From Liolophura sinensis (lineage: Eukaryota; Mollusca; Polyplacophora; Chitonida; Chitonidae), in assembly GCF_032854445.1 (NCBI RefSeq), contig NC_088295.1, positions 10,527,385 through 10,591,384 of the forward strand: a DNA stretch of 64,000 nucleotides. The letters are read 5' to 3'. Numbering within the stretch: the first letter of the stretch is position 1; every line of letters begins with the position of its first letter. Shown here in pieces: positions 1 through 13,199 of this stretch. The notes below the pieces were generated by a model, which worked only from the letters and a program-made list of their open reading frames with translations, was not told where the DNA came from and did not search any database. A program made the position numbers and the translations under genes.

Positions 1-1680
1 ACAGATAACCAGTACAGGTAGTGTCAACACCTGAATAAACCAAGGAGAACATACTGGTTGTGATGAAGATAGCCAGTATAGGTACTGTCAACACCTGAAT
101 AAACCATCACGAACAAACAGGCTGCGATGAGGATAACCAGTAAAAGTAGTGTCAACGCCTGAATAAACCAAGAAGAACATACTGGTTGTAATGAAGATTA
201 CTACTGTAGGTACTGTCCACAGCTGAATAAACCAAGGAGAGCATACAGTTTGTGATGAAGATAACCAGGATAGGTACTGTCACCACATGAATAAACCAAG
301 GAGAACATACAGGCTGTGGTGAAGATAACCAGGACAGGTACTGTCAACACATGAATATACCAAGGAGAGGATACAGGTCGTGATGAAGATAACCAGGATA
401 GGTACTGTCACCACATGAATAAACCAAGGAGAACATACAGGCTGTGGTGAGGATAACCAGGACAGGTACTGTCACCACATGAATAAACCAAGGAGAGCAT
501 ACAGGTTGTGATGAAGATTACTACTGTAGGTACTGTCCACACCTGAATAAACCAAGGAGAGCATACAGTTTGTGATGAAGATAACCAGGATAGGTACTGC
601 CACCACATGAATATACCAAGGAGAGCATACAGTTTGTGATGAGGATAACCAGGATAGGTACTGTCAACACATGAATAAACCAAGGAGAACATACAGGTTG
701 TGGTGAAGATAACCAGTACAGGTACTGTCAACACCTGAATAAACCAAGGAGAACATACAGGCTGTGGTGAAGATAACCAGTACAGGTACTGTCACCACAT
801 GAATAAACCAAGGAGAACATACAGGCTGTGGTGAAGATAACCAGTACAGGTACTGTCAACACCTGAATAAACCAAGGAGAACATACAGGCTGTGGTGAAG
901 ATAACCAGTACAGGTACTGTCACCACATGAATAAACCAAGGAGAACATACAGGCTGTGATGAGGATAACCAGTACAGGTTCTGTCAACACCTGAATAAAC
1001 CAAGGAGAACATACAGGCTGTGGTGAAGATAACCAGTATAGGTATTGTCCACACCTGAATAAACCAAGGAGAGCATACAGTTTGTGATGAAGATAACCAG
1101 GATAGGTACTGTCACCACATGAATAAACCAAGGAGAACATACAGGCTGTGGTGAAGATAACCAGTACAGGTACTGTCAACACCTGAATAAACCAAGGAGA
1201 ACATACAGGCTGTGGTGAGGATAACCAGTACAGGTTCTGTCAACACCTGAATAAACCAAGGAGAGCATACAGTTTGTGATGAAGATTACTACTGTAGGTA
1301 CTGTCCACACCTGAATAAACCAAGGAGAGCATACAGTTTGTGATGAAGATAACCAGGATAGGTACTGTCACCACATGAATAAACCAAGGAGAACATACAG
1401 GCTGTGGTGAAGATAACCAGTACAGGTACTGTCAACACCTGAATAAACCAAGGAGAACATACAGGCTGTGGTGAAGATAACCAGTACAGGTACTGTCACC
1501 ACATGAATAAACCAAGGAGAGCATACAGGTTGTGATGAAGATTACTACTGTAGGTACTGTCCACACCTGAATAAACCAAGGAGAGCATACAGGTTGTAAT
1601 GAAGGTTACTACTGTAGGTACTGTCCACACCTGAATAAACCAAGGAGAGCATACAGGTTGTGATGAAGATAACTAGGACA
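1..1680 (-). repeat. 64-bp tandem array resembling the SLC9B C-terminal exon
   Basis: About 26 head-to-tail units of 64 bp run from the window edge to about 1680, so the array continues outside. Units fall into variants. The ATTACTACTGTAGG type at 198, 518, 1285, 1541 and 1605 is spaced by close to whole multiples of 64. Read on the minus strand, each unit begins after TTGGTTTATTCAG with GTGTTGACA and encodes VLTVPVLVIF-like residues. The unit at 928-990 gives VLTEPVLVILITACMFSL. SLC9B proteins carry VLTV...ILITA...SL at exactly this point, right after the exon ending in LGTQ (2635). That exon ends in phase 0, as the array requires. Because 64 is not a multiple of 3, three units make a 64-residue superperiod. 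Origin from an SLC9B exon with its acceptor is inference; the tandem structure is direct. Confidence 0.93.
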
Positions 1681-1697
1681 GTGTCCTGGAAAACAGT

Positions 1698-1913
1698 ATG
1701 CCTCTGCCCTTTAGCAAGTTACTATCAACCAACAACAATGACTACAAGAGACGCAAACTACTGGAAGCTATCATGATGAAACGACACCGCCCCCAGCTAA
1801 ACAGAGATGAAGGTTACCACCCACTGAGTGCCTTAACACCTCCACCCAGTAAACCCCCGAACTCAACTCACTATTTTTTCACGCTATTTTTTTCACACCC
1901 TTCATGTACTTGC
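1698..1913 (+). pseudogene. Penelope-like element 3' end fragment (GIY-YIG C-terminus)
   Basis: A 72-codon open stretch includes KLLEAIMMKRHRPQLNRDEG, the pattern that closes the GIY-YIG endonuclease domain of Penelope-like retroelements (R-K-x-L-E-A, then K-P-x-L-N-R-D). No reverse transcriptase lies upstream, because the 64-bp array abuts it. The following 300 bp, including ACCGAAACGTTACC near 2040, look like non-coding 3' sequence of the same element. It sits antisense inside the last SLC9B intron seen here. Family assignment rests on remembered motif shape only. Confidence 0.5.
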
Positions 1914-2634
1914 TGATCTCAGCTCACTCGTTACTATTTTTCACATCTTTCAGGTTCATACCTGTTCTTAACATTTATCACTTTAGACAGGTATTTTTAT
2001 GCAGAAGTCATATGGTTTGAGAACGGTACTAGAAGCTACACCGAAACGTTACCAGCTAATGAACACAGGAGTTGTTATCCATAAAAATCCTGTCTGTTCA
2101 CCTATATAACCCCAGCTCCTATATGCCTCTGAAAGAAGTTACTAAAAGACTTGCCGGTGACCTGTGATGTATAGATAGTCGTGCACACTGTCACATATTA
2201 AACTGTATTTGACACCAAGGCCTCACAAACAATAGAGGGATCTCCAGAGTCTGAGTTTCTTCAGAGTCTGATTTTAATTGCAGAGGAAATCAAAGTGGCA
2301 TGGGTAAACCACCTACCTTTGGCAAGTCTATATCTCATACTGGTGGAAGACAAGTTGTCTTAAATGAATGTAAGACTGAGCAAACTTCCAAGGGCACTCT
2401 CGACCACGTCTCGACCAAGCCCCAAGAGCAATGAGACTAAGCTATGGAATTCCCTGTCCATGTCACTATGTGTGCCTCGTGATTAACAGTTGTGCACTTT
2501 ACTTACTGAGCTATGTTCTGCTTCCCTGTCCCGTAGATGAGGCACAGATAACACCCTATTTTTGGATCTCAGGGTGAAGTGTAAGATGTTGATTGAATGA
2601 AGTCTGGTTACAACAAAGTAAGGTTTAACAGTAC

Positions 2635-5600
2635 CTGTGTGCCCAGGTGTAATATATGACTATCATTAGCCCGCTCTCTCCGTGCTGTGTCCAGTGCTAA
2701 GGAACCAATTGCCGCCTGAAACAGACAAAAGATCATCTTAATTTCCATCTACCATACGTCACAGTGGTCATATTTTCACAGGAGAAGGAAAATTAACAGA
2801 ACCTGTATAGAAATGCTACAAGAACATGTAGCTATGACAAAGCTCTAATGCCTGTTAATCTGCAAGTGAACCAGTATCAGTAGGCAACCTTACCTGTCAA
2901 AAAACAACTCCTAGAGCCTGGGGTTCTGCACATTCAAAAGCTGAGATACCAATACACTGAACATGTTTTAATTTATCTATTTATCGGATTGGTGTTTTAC
3001 GCCGTACTCAAGAATATTTCACTTATACGACTGAACATGTTTTAAATTCAATACAATGCTTAAGCCACAGTATATGGACGCTGGGTTGAACAATTCTTGA
3101 CTTGTCTCCCCTTACCAACATAGGGAAGAACCAAGATTTCCTGTTTTAAGGTCTTTTGTATGTCATGACTTTAGGCCTCTGGTTCATGATTGATCAATTG
3201 GCTGATTTAATGCTTAATGACATGCTCAAGAACGTTTCACTTATATGATCGCAGTAAGGTTATGAAAGGGGGACACCGGAGTGCTTGGAGAACTCCCCAT
3301 TCATCAGATACGTGACAAACCTTGTGAATAAAAACTGCAGCTAAAACAGTTGGATTTGAACACACACCCTCACTGGTCAAGGGACTGACATTCACACTGT
3401 CAAGCGATCTTTATAGTCTTAAGTCAGAATTTCAATTCACTTTAAACTTATCATTTCTGATGTAACAAGGTCAAAATATTGCTTGACAACATAAATTCTG
3501 TTTAAGTTTTTGCATAACAAGTTTCAGAAAAAACACCAGACAGAAAAAAAATACCAGATTTTATGATTAAAATTTAAACTTTAAAATCACTTCATGATCC
3601 CGAGGTACTGCAGGGAAGAGAATCCTTTGCATCAAAATCAACTGAAATATCTTCTAATAGCTGGCCTCCATTAGCAAAACAATTTACACACATTTTAGTC
3701 CAAGTTTACACATTTGAAAATTTCCTTAAAATCAGCCAATAACAGACAATTCAAAACCCTGATCGTGCCACAGAGAATGGGTTCACTGTACCTGTACGGT
3801 TGCTTTAGGGAGCCACGCTAGAGGGATGAAGAGCATCTCGCGCACAGTGAGACCTGCTTTAAACACGGCCAGGAAGGACACGATCACCCGTACAAACAGT
3901 CCTATTGTCAGCACAGCCACGCCCAGGCCTGATGGGATCAACATTTACATACTCATGTGACAAAAACATTTCACATCTTACAATATACAGCACACATCAT
4001 TTCACTGAAGTGCTCACTTGGAAGACATTACCAGATGAATTCATATACTGTTGTAAGTGTAAGACCAGGTTCAGATCATCTATCTATACACATATATCAG
4101 GCAGGGATAAACTCACTCAAAATTAGATATAGCAAATATCCTATCTTCTGTATACACAGCATAATTTGCCTGCCAGTCAAAGAGATTTTATGGAGATTTA
4201 CAAGAATGAACAGCTCAAAAAAATCATTCCCCTCGTCAAATTCCAGCAAAAATCTGTGAGCTGACAAAGTGAAAGTTGGACTAGCCCCAAGATTTACCTC
4301 TAAAAATACACTTTTTTAAGCGAAATTTTAGGTCATTTATCGTAAATGGTCTTAACTATGATCATCAGTACCTATTGTGCTCCCCTGAACCGTGGATATG
4401 TCTACCTCAGTGCCTATCAGACCAAACAACAAGGGTTGGAACAGCATCCACATCAGAGACATGAAGTCAGAAACCTGGGCCTGTAACAATTCATTTATTT
4501 AGTTATTTGATCGGTTATATAATATATAGAATATTTTACTTATATGGTGAAAACTTACGACTATCTGCAAGTTGCTGGCAGACCATCTGACACCTTTAAC
4601 AACACAGTGTGCATATTTGATGGTTATCATTTTAAGGTGTAATCACCAATGCTTCACCTTTATAGTGGTGCTTGGGTGCATAGTTGCATGACAGAAAGCG
4701 AGCTTAGCTGGACAGAAAACACAACCACTCACACGGTCAAAAAAAAAAACCTTCTGACTGATGGATGCAACAAACGACAGGATTTGATCACAGACAAATG
4801 ACCTCATGGATCAACAGTCTGTCGGAAGCATCAAGATTAGCAGGTTAGCCGACTGGGTCAGAAAGGGGCCCTGATACAAAATGGAAGTATTTACATAGAA
4901 AGAACATTCATAAAATACAACAGGTTTTGTACATGTAAAAGAGCAATGTGTGAATGAGCTAGCTGTGATGTAGGTTATTACACTGTCAAAATAGCCATGA
5001 AGAGGTGGGGGACTAAGATCCTCCGTCCAAGTAGTACAGTACGTATCAGCCTACCAACAGATGAACGTCAAGCATGGGGCAACAACAACACGGATTGTCA
5101 ACTGATGACACTTTCAGAATATTCCATAGTAATAATCATGAGATATCAAATTTGCTGAAAGTCAAAAAAATTAACAATGTTCAACTTTTTTCTGAATTCT
5201 GTCAGTATCACTGTTAATGCTGAGCATACATAATCATTTTTCATAATCAGTTATGTTCATTAAATCCTTCAAACTAGGTTTATATTAAAAAGCATGACTG
5301 AAAATTATAACCCAACTTCTTTTTTTCTTTCTTTTCCAACATGTTGAGTCAATAAAGTGTATTTCATTGCACAAATTTTATGGTGGGTTTTATGTGCGAT
5401 ATTAAAAAAAAATTGTACGCCATAGCCAGTGATGTGAAACTGAGTTTAAGTGCTTTTACATTTAAATAAACATCTTGTGATGATCTTTAATGAGTTTTTC
5501 ATTGAGAAGGAAAGATTGCTTTAAATTTAGTTTCCTGTGATCTTTCTACTTCATCTCTTGCTTTTTTCATGTAGCACCACTTCTTCACGAAGATGAATAT

Positions 5601-8600
5601 TCTTGTTAATAGATCATGAAAAGATTATGGGGAGAAACTTTATAACATACATAGACCCACCATGCCACCTGACACATCCTCCTGGCGCCATCTATAGGCA
5701 GCTACAAAGGCCAGAGTGAGACATCCCAGAGGTCCTGCTCCTGGTAAATCAACAATCTGACTTCCAAATGTTGCTAACAAACCACCCAATAATAGCACAA
5801 TGAAACGGAAGAGATGAAAGTCTTTCTGAAACACACAAAGTTACAGAACACATTAACAATAATGCTGAGTTCATTCCCTGTGCAGTTAAAGCCAATTACT
5901 TCAGAGCCATCAGCTACATGTATGTCTGTAATTGTGGCAGGCAAACTGCAACCACCTGCTACACTGACAATTCCAAGAGTCCTCCCCTCCTCCCCTTTTG
6001 AACAAGCATAGATTAGCTTAGTCTTCTTTTAAAATAGGAAAACAATTTGTACATACTTTTTCCTAAAGTGATGATTTACCATTTGAGAACAAAATGGACA
6101 GGCAAGTACAAGTAGCCGTAATATTCCTAAAACTATGGTATCACAGGATCTCCTTCTCCTTGTTGGTGGTTCTTGTCTCCTCTACCCATAACCCTTACCG
6201 CTGGCAATTCCATAGGCAATTTTCCATCTCAATATTAGAAGTTGGAACTGTCTCATTTCTACTAACCTTCAAACAGGCTGCACATACATGTGCACAGTTT
6301 TGAACAGATATATTACCTTAAAGAGCTACTTTGGTGTCAAAATATCTGTGTCTTAAACCAAGGTGAATTGATAAAGACTGGGATAGTCTGAATAGCCTAA
6401 ATTGTGAAAATAATGCAGCGAATTAAAACCGATATTGTGCGTTTTGTCAGAGTATACGGAAACAAAATATTTCTGTCCCTTCTACTTTGCCTGGTATGAC
6501 GTCACCAACGAACACATGATGTCATCAATAGCTGATGTATACCCACAAATGATGCTGCCCTTTCAAACGTTCTTGACGTCATCCCAGCATAAATACCTTA
6601 CTCAACGTCACATCTGCCTGATTCAATATCATACAGGGAATATTATCACGTCACATCAGGAAAATTTTACAGACTCAGCTGAAGATTTTGTTTTTCAAGG
6701 AATCTTCAGTTATATGGGTTGAATAGTGTTATTCATCAAAATTCTATTAAAACATGGTGTTAAGCTTACTCCGTGGGATTTCTTTCACATCACTGTAATA
6801 TTTCTACGACAATTTGTATTCTGACCATAGTGGCACTTTAATTTGTAATGGTGAGCTAAAATGTACTTATCAAAACGCACATGTTCTTTGAGCAGCCAAA
6901 AGTCAATTGGCCACCTGTAAAAGCTAGTGTGTTTACCTGTTCTTTGTGAGGTATGTACCAGGCTATCACCCCTAATACAATCCCATAGACAACTCCAAGG
7001 AGAGCTTCCAAAGGTCCCTTGAAGATAGTCAACACCAGGTCACCTGAAACACGTTCAATATCAGAAGTGAAATATCACACTTCAAATCATCAACTAATCT
7101 GGTCTGAAATATTTTCAGATAATTATTTAGTTTTTTACAAGATAGAATTCATGTAATATTTTTCTTAATACAACCAAATTTTAACGTGTACATGTACATA
7201 ATTGGCTTCCAACACCTAAAACAAGCTTGATGTATCAATGAACTGTCAACTCCATGAAGCAACACAGTTGAGGAATAAAACATGTTACAAAAATCTAAAT
7301 CATACTGCGGATGTAAGCAGGCCTAACCCCAATTATCTTCCCAGCAGAACACTGACCTGTTGAGAAGGCTATTGCAAGAACGACTCCAAACCCAGTTATG
7401 GCCAGCACATCATCCACACTGGCTGCTGCAATGACCAGCGTAGGTATTCCTTTGTCCATGCCATACCCTCTCTCTTGTAAACTTAACAGGGATGGCACAA
7501 CAACAGCAGGGGAGACAGCCGCTAAGACAAACCTGCCACATATAGATATACATGTATGCTGCTGACCAGTATGCATGTCTTTCGAGTTAGGAGCAAGTCC
7601 TAGAATTTGACATGAATGACTGAAATTGCAACACACTGTTTAATGGTTTTACATATACCTTTAACATATTTAGGCTTAACATATTTTTACGGGTCCATCC
7701 AAGTATCCTAGCAAGAAACCTCTTGAAATCGACTGGATCATTATTATCATTTTTAGTCCACTCGTAAAACTGCAATATGTCCAAAACTGGTAAATGTAGA
7801 AAAACCAAAGTTTGAGTGCATATAAAGGAACATATGAAGCAACTGTTGATGTTTTATGCTGTTTTACTAGTCACAAGATTCAGTGGCCAATTTGAATTTT
7901 ATTGATAAGCTAAAAAAATCTTTTCCTTGAAAAGGGCTAAACCTATCAAGATAAACTTTTCCTTTACAGTTTTTAGGTGGATCGCACTACCTATACTGTA
8001 AAAATTTTTTTACAGCTGTATGTGGGAAGGTCTGCCAGCAACCTGTGGATGGCTGTGGGTTTCCCCTGTCACATAAGTGAAATATTCTTGAGTATGGCGT
8101 AAATCACCCACAAAATAAATAAAATAAATAAACAACATTATTTTGGTCATATCACATAGAAATATATAAGTGTAGCAAAACATATGGAGTGCTATTGTAT
8201 TTTATATTTACTTCTTTAATTATTATGTGTATTTCTAATGCTACGGACAAGACTATTACTAATAATACTAATAGTTAGTATTTTACTAATACATACTCAA
8301 AGGCAGTTCATGGGTAAAGAATATATTTAGCAGACACCCCACAGATCAACCTAAAGAGTTTGACAGAGGAAGAAATGGGTATGTTGCCCACACAACATAT
8401 GACAAACATGGACAATTTGGGTGAATGCAGATTTGGGCGACATGTATTTTCCCCATGAAAACTGATTTCAAAGCCCGTGGGTTCTTGCCCTGTTCTCCAG
8501 ATGTGGGCAAACAATAAAAATTACTGTACCCCAGCATGAAGCCCCACTCCCACGGGAAGTCGAGGAGCAGATGTGAAGCTATGGCAGCTGTAAGACACTC

Positions 8601-10817
8601 TGCCAGGCAGGGCAGGAAAGCCAGACGGATCACAACGAAGGACAACTTCTTCAATGCTTTAGGATCAAGACCTAACCCAGCTCTAAGCAGAATCACCGTC
8701 AGAGCCACACTTCTGAAAAACAGAAAGAAGCATATTATAAAACGGGTGCAATTTTCATATAAAAATTCATACTCAAAACTTTACTTACATGATGTTATTG
8801 TTTACAGGCAAACTCAAATGCCATTTTATTCTGACACATGAGTGCCACACCCAGAAATGCTTTACACATTAAACCAAATTATGGTTTAGATCAAGATTAG
8901 TTACTATTTATTAATTTTAAACGTAGTGAAGCATACTGAAATTCAGATCCCATGGGCCAGTTTCACGAAGCTTACTTAGTGTTAAGTTGCACTCAGCTAA
9001 GTGCACTTTGTATCTCTACAACATATATTGCCATGGTAGTTAAGGCCTTACTTAGCTAAGTGAGCTTCATGAAACTCCTTTGATTGATTGTTTGACTGAT
9101 GGATTTACTGCATGGTATTTAACACATTGCACTTATTACAGCACTTTTGAAAGTAAGGTAAAAAAGAAGGAGCCAACACTCCTTTTAGCAAACAAAGTTG
9201 TGTACACATTTTTATTTTAATACCAGCTGCTGTACATTCGAGGTAATATTCAATACATTATACTTTGTGAAGAAATGTTACAAAAGTATGTACACACTAT
9301 AAAGGCTGCTTACCTGAGAACAGTGGACCAGGTGTTGTCAATGTCCTTGCCAATATTTACCTTGGGCACATTCCTCAGCAAACAGCCTGCTATCAGCATT
9401 CCTGCAGACAGACAAAGGCAGTTCTTTACAAGTCCCAGTTTCATTCAGTTTCATTCAGACTACCATAACATAGTTTCCACTACTATAATATCACAAACAC
9501 ATAATTATTTCTGACAGAATGTAACTTTAAGAAATTTCTACATATACTTATGAAGCATAAACCTGTTATAATAAGTGTTCATGTATTATAACCAAAACCT
9601 ACATAATACTCAGTCCATTTAACAGTGACACATGCCAAGTTCTGTGTTCATTTGGCTGATCTTTAGGACAGTATTTCTTCTGAGGATTAGCAATATAAAT
9701 AAGAATGTCACACCAATGCCAAAACAAATCTTACGCTTAAGTCAATGTTTTGTGTTTGTTATCACAAGGTACGAGTCAAGGGCTTAACCTAATTACTCCT
9801 TTGTCCTGCATGCTGCCACACTACACATACTAAAAATTACCTGTGAGTCATGTCTAGAGTCAGTACCATATTTCACAGTTTTCACCTACAGTTTATCTTT
9901 TTTTCAAGCAACACATTTTGCTTGGTTTTGATAGAGTCATCCACCTCACAGAGCCAATTGCTGGAGACTTTTTGTGAAGTTTGATTAAGAAAGACTTAAT
10001 TGTTGGCATTGAAAGTAACTAAAGTAAGGCATTGAAAGAAAACTTAACTTTTTATTGGTAAACCATCACATTTACATGTACTTGTTAGTTTAAATACAGC
10101 TTGATTGTATACCATTTGGGTGTTCAAAAGTTTGGGAGCCCAAATGTTTTCCAGAACTAAAATGGATCTAGAAAGGGGCCTGGTATCAGATTTATACGCA
10201 TCTGAAAGTGCATTTTTACACACCAAAAGCTTTTCACAGAAATTCATCGTTTCATTACCTAACAGTGGGGGTAGTCTAATGATGGCAACCAAATGGCCGC
10301 AGACCACACAACACAGAAACAACATAATGAGGGCAAAGATATTTCCCCCGGGTACAGCTTCATCTCGGGTGACGGCGATAAGCACAGCCCAGAATATAAG
10401 AAACGTTAACACAGCGGCAAAAAAGTCACCCAACTTTCCATGAGGAGGGCAAAGAAACGCGAACTTGGCCCGCTCTAGCTTAGAGGCCTTCTCTGGTAGA
10501 GGGTTGTACTTTGTTCTCACAGGTTTCCAGCATTTGTGGCAGGATTTCTTACACGATTTGCATCGTACGTCTGATCGTGAATCTCCTGCAGGGTTCACTG
10601 CTTCCTCTTCTTCTTCAACAATTTCACTTGCTTCATTTTTGCTTTTCTGTGCTTCCTGGGTCTCCTGCACAGAATTCCTGGTGACATCTTTGCTCACACC
10701 TGTGGCAAGTTCGCTGATGTTACCATGGCAACTGACTGGCAACATGGCCTCTGAACAAGAGCCATTAGAAAGTCTATCAGCATCAGTCACCTCATTTTCT
10801 CCCTTTTCTACAATCAT
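2635..10817 (-). CDS. SLC9B2: SLC9B/NHA2-type sodium/proton antiporter, C-terminal end missing
   Basis: A cation/proton antiporter of the CPA2 class (SLC9B1/SLC9B2, NHA) that exchanges Na+ or Li+ for H+ across membranes. Coding exons in transcript order: 10817-10259, 9401-9314, 8712-8530, 7532-7357, 7043-6937, 5825-5661, 4480-4372, 3928-3792, 2715-2635. All junctions are GT-AG and phase-consistent, giving 535 residues so far. The donor at 5661 is the least certain. The ATG at 10815-10817 follows an acceptor at 10845, so the 5' UTR has at least one more exon. A hydrophilic, cysteine-rich N-terminus (CKSCKKSCHKC) leads to CPPHGKLGDFF and the membrane helices. The transport-site aspartate pair is intact (SVDDVLAITGF, about D317-D318), as is WLPKATVQAAIG. 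The final exon (about 40-50 residues in relatives) is not found; an array resembling it lies at 1-1680. SLC9B1 versus SLC9B2 cannot be separated. Confidence 0.93.
2971..3030 (-). mobile_element. SINE-A 3' tail fragment
   Basis: Contains ATTTATCTATTTATCGG followed by GGTGTTTTACGCCGTACTC and AGAATATTTCACTTATACGA. This is the reverse complement of the shared 3' end of the abundant SINE in this window (full copy at 48715-48950). It lies in an SLC9B intron. Confidence 0.75.
4490..4594 (-). mobile_element. SINE-A fragment, diverged
   Basis: TTCATTTATTTAGTTATTTGATCGG, a decayed AATATTTTACTTATATGG core and GTTGCTGGCAGACC match the 3' half of SINE-A in reverse. It starts ten bases from the acceptor of SLC9B exon 7 (high end 4480), so the upstream part of that intron is SINE-derived. 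Confidence 0.6.
8018..8131 (+). mobile_element. SINE-A 3' half
   Basis: GGGAAGGTCTGCCAGCAACC, GGATGGCTGTGGGTTTCCCC, AAGTGAAATATTCTTGAGTA and a CAAAATAAATAAAATAAATA tail match the SINE-A 3' half in sense orientation. It lies in the SLC9B intron between exons 3 and 4. Confidence 0.8.
8954..9078. mobile_element. Short palindromic MITE-like element
   Basis: The left end CAGTTTCACGAAGCTTACTT and the reverse complement of the right end (GAGTTTCATGAAGCTCACTT) match closely, with internal ACTTAGCTAAGT-type palindromes, over about 125 bp. Terminal inverted repeats of this GTTTCA-GAAGC-ACTTAG kind are typical of MITEs in marine invertebrate genomes. It has no coding capacity and is located in an SLC9B intron. 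Confidence 0.6.
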
Positions 10818-10901
10818 TGTATGCACCTTTCAAGCCTGGGTAAACTGAAATAGAGAAACATTACAATGATGTGATTATATGAGGTATCAATTATAATAAT
10901 G

Positions 10902-11090
10902 TTATTTATTTCATTGGTGTTTATAGATTATTTCACTTACATGATGTCAGCCAGCATTACATTGGAGGGAAACAGAGCAGAGCCCAGGGGAAACACAAAA
11001 CCATCCACAGGTTGCTGACAGACCTTCCCACATATGGCAGGAGAGGAAACCACCATGAGCTGAATTCGCATTGGTGAGAGGCTCCTGTAC
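10902..11090 (-). mobile_element. SINE-A copy just upstream of the SLC9B first coding exon
   Basis: Begins with TTATTTATTTCATTGGTGTT and continues through CCAGCATTACATTGGAGGGA, CAGAGCCCAGGGGAAACACA and CCATCCACAGGTTGCTGACA to TTGGTGAGAGGCTCCTGTAC. This is nearly the whole SINE-A in reverse. It lies 60 bp from the splice acceptor (10845) before the SLC9B start codon. Confidence 0.85.
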
Positions 11091-12456
11091 TGATATACTG
11101 CAGCGAATATTGTGCAAAGTTGTGGATGTAGTTTATGTTACCTTCCATCCATTTACTCAATCACTGCAATATATAATGACGACCTGCACTGAAAAAGACA
11201 GATTTTAATGAGCAAAAGACAGATTTCAGGGCAAAAATGTTAAATCCTGTCTACATTTGTACGGGCACATGTTACTGGTCAAACAGTGACTTCTTCTTCA
11301 AAAAAATGTGTCCGGCATCAAGATGGCGGGCACATTCGAACAAAGCAAATTCTATTTCACCATATCACTGACCCAAGATGAGCACAGTGATTAGTATAGA
11401 GAAAGGACACCTATTCTACCACTGCTACCACTGCTACTGCTACAAGCTGGATATGCTGTAAAGGGATAGAAGCTAAGATGGGGTTCAGTGTAAAAAAGCT
11501 GAGATATTCTATATTTGGGAAAGAATTAGCCTAATTATATGGCTTTAAATTTCTCCTTGCTAATTAATTTCTGTTTATTTGTTGTTTATAAAAACAATAC
11601 TATATATTACTTTCTAAGCTGTAATCATCATAAGGAAATACATCAAGTAAATATAATTTCCAATGCTGATAAGTAATTTTCCAGTTTCCACCAATATGAT
11701 GTTTGTTACACAAGCTGCTGGCCACATTTGTATACAAGTACCTACAGTATGAAAATCAAATGTTTACATATATGTACATCATCTCTGAGGTTTAGGAATA
11801 GAAAACACAATACCTCTATGTACATGTGTTTTAAAACAAAATCATATTATTTGCTATATACTGCTTAACAGGTTTTTATATGTTCACTATAATACAGTCA
11901 AATTCACTTTTTGAACTATTAAGCCTACATGTATGTTTACAAGACAGATGAGCATAGTTCAGATGCTTCTTGTTGTTGGTAATATATCCATATTTTTTTT
12001 TTTTTTTAGAATTTTTCCAACCCGTAACTGGTCCACCATAGAATTGAAAGTTTTAAGTGCATTTTACTTAGCTGAAAAGTTAACTATTTTCATGGACAGT
12101 GTTTAATTGTCTTTCATCTGACATATACTTCACATTACTGTTTTCTTTGGCTTTAACTGTATATGTATCATGAGTATGTATAATTTGCTTTCTAAATCGG
12201 CGCAACTCTCAGGAAATAACCTTCTTCTCCTCTTTTTTAGCCACTGTGCATGCACATGTAATTGTAACAGGAATACACAGCGGGAAGTAAAAAAGGGAAA
12301 GGGCCATTGCACTGAACATAAATATTAGCAGCATATGTAAGTGGTGTCAGATAACTAGGCCTATACCTAACACTGCATGACTATAGACATGGTTTTATTG
12401 ACAACAGGCGTTGTTATTGAATGGTAGGCCCATATTTTCTCTGTAATAAGCCGAGT
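11091..12456. other. Intergenic, no gene recognised
   Basis: AT-rich sequence between the SLC9B 5' coding exon and the divergent promoter region. It probably holds intron or 5' UTR of SLC9B, but no exon can be pointed to. A stretch at 12098-12135 (TTTCATCTGACATATACTTC) recurs almost identically at 36718, so part of it is a dispersed repeat. Confidence 0.5.
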
Positions 12457-12708
12457 CGACAATGCAGGAATCTTGTGAGTTCACGCTGGTTGAGACGAGA
12501 CAGGGTGGGAGCTCTCACGAACTAACATGCCTAAAAGGTGTGATTTATACGGCAGCTGCTCTCAGATACTCTGCTGCCAACAGACCTGGCTATTTCAGAT
12601 GTCTACTTAGTCTTGCTAGTATCATAAAATCTCGCCTTTTGGCTGCATTAGTTTGTGAGAGCCCCCATCCACATATGCGTGAACTTGCAGGACTCCTGGA
12701 ATGCTAAC
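12457..12708. mobile_element. MITE-like inverted-repeat element
   Basis: The left half (GCAGGAATC, GAGTTCACGC, GGGAGCTCTCACGAACTAA) pairs with the reverse complement of the right half (CCAGGAGTCC, AAGTTCACGC, GGGGGCTCTCACAAACTAA), giving inverted arms of about 70 bp around a 110-bp centre. An 81-codon open frame spans nearly the whole element but is explained by it. It sits in the SLC9B-ZFAND4 intergenic interval. Confidence 0.65.
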
Positions 12709-13199
12709 TCACCTTATTGTCTTAGACAATATTAGATTGGCCAACAGAATGAAGTTTTGTAATATTGATTTCCACTGCAACTGTCTTTGTAATCTATGCC
12801 TTTCCCTACATTTTGTATAATCCGTATTGACGAGCTGTGCAACTCATTACAATAAGACTTAGAGAGCGTTTTCACTGTGGCTGATGTGGAAAACTTTCCA
12901 CGCTACACACGCTGAACTTTACTTGTCCCGAAAAGCATTAGCCATGATTCTGTTTTTCTTCTGTGTGAAGGAAAAGGATGAAAGAGATTTTCCGGAAACT
13001 CGTATCAGTGCAGTTGACAGCGAACGGTCAATGACTACGTTATTATGATCGTTTAGGCTACTTCCTCACCTTAGTCAAGCTGAAATTGGGACCTGATTCA
13101 TTGACTAGACGATGAGTGTCACTTTCTTTACAAAGAAACCTTAGACAGTGCATTCTTGTCCGTCTAAACATGCCAATATAAACATGCCTCATCACCTGT

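Noticed and set aside
408-1182. Two 108-codon minus frames as independent genes
   Set aside because: They are reads through the 64-bp array; the similarity to SLC9B is better explained by exon-derived repeats.
10824-10826. GTG nine bases upstream as the SLC9B start
   Set aside because: Eukaryotic initiation favours the ATG at 10815-10817, which begins MIVEKG.
10105-10848. Two plus-strand frames of 112 and 127 codons
   Set aside because: Antisense to the first coding exon of SLC9B.
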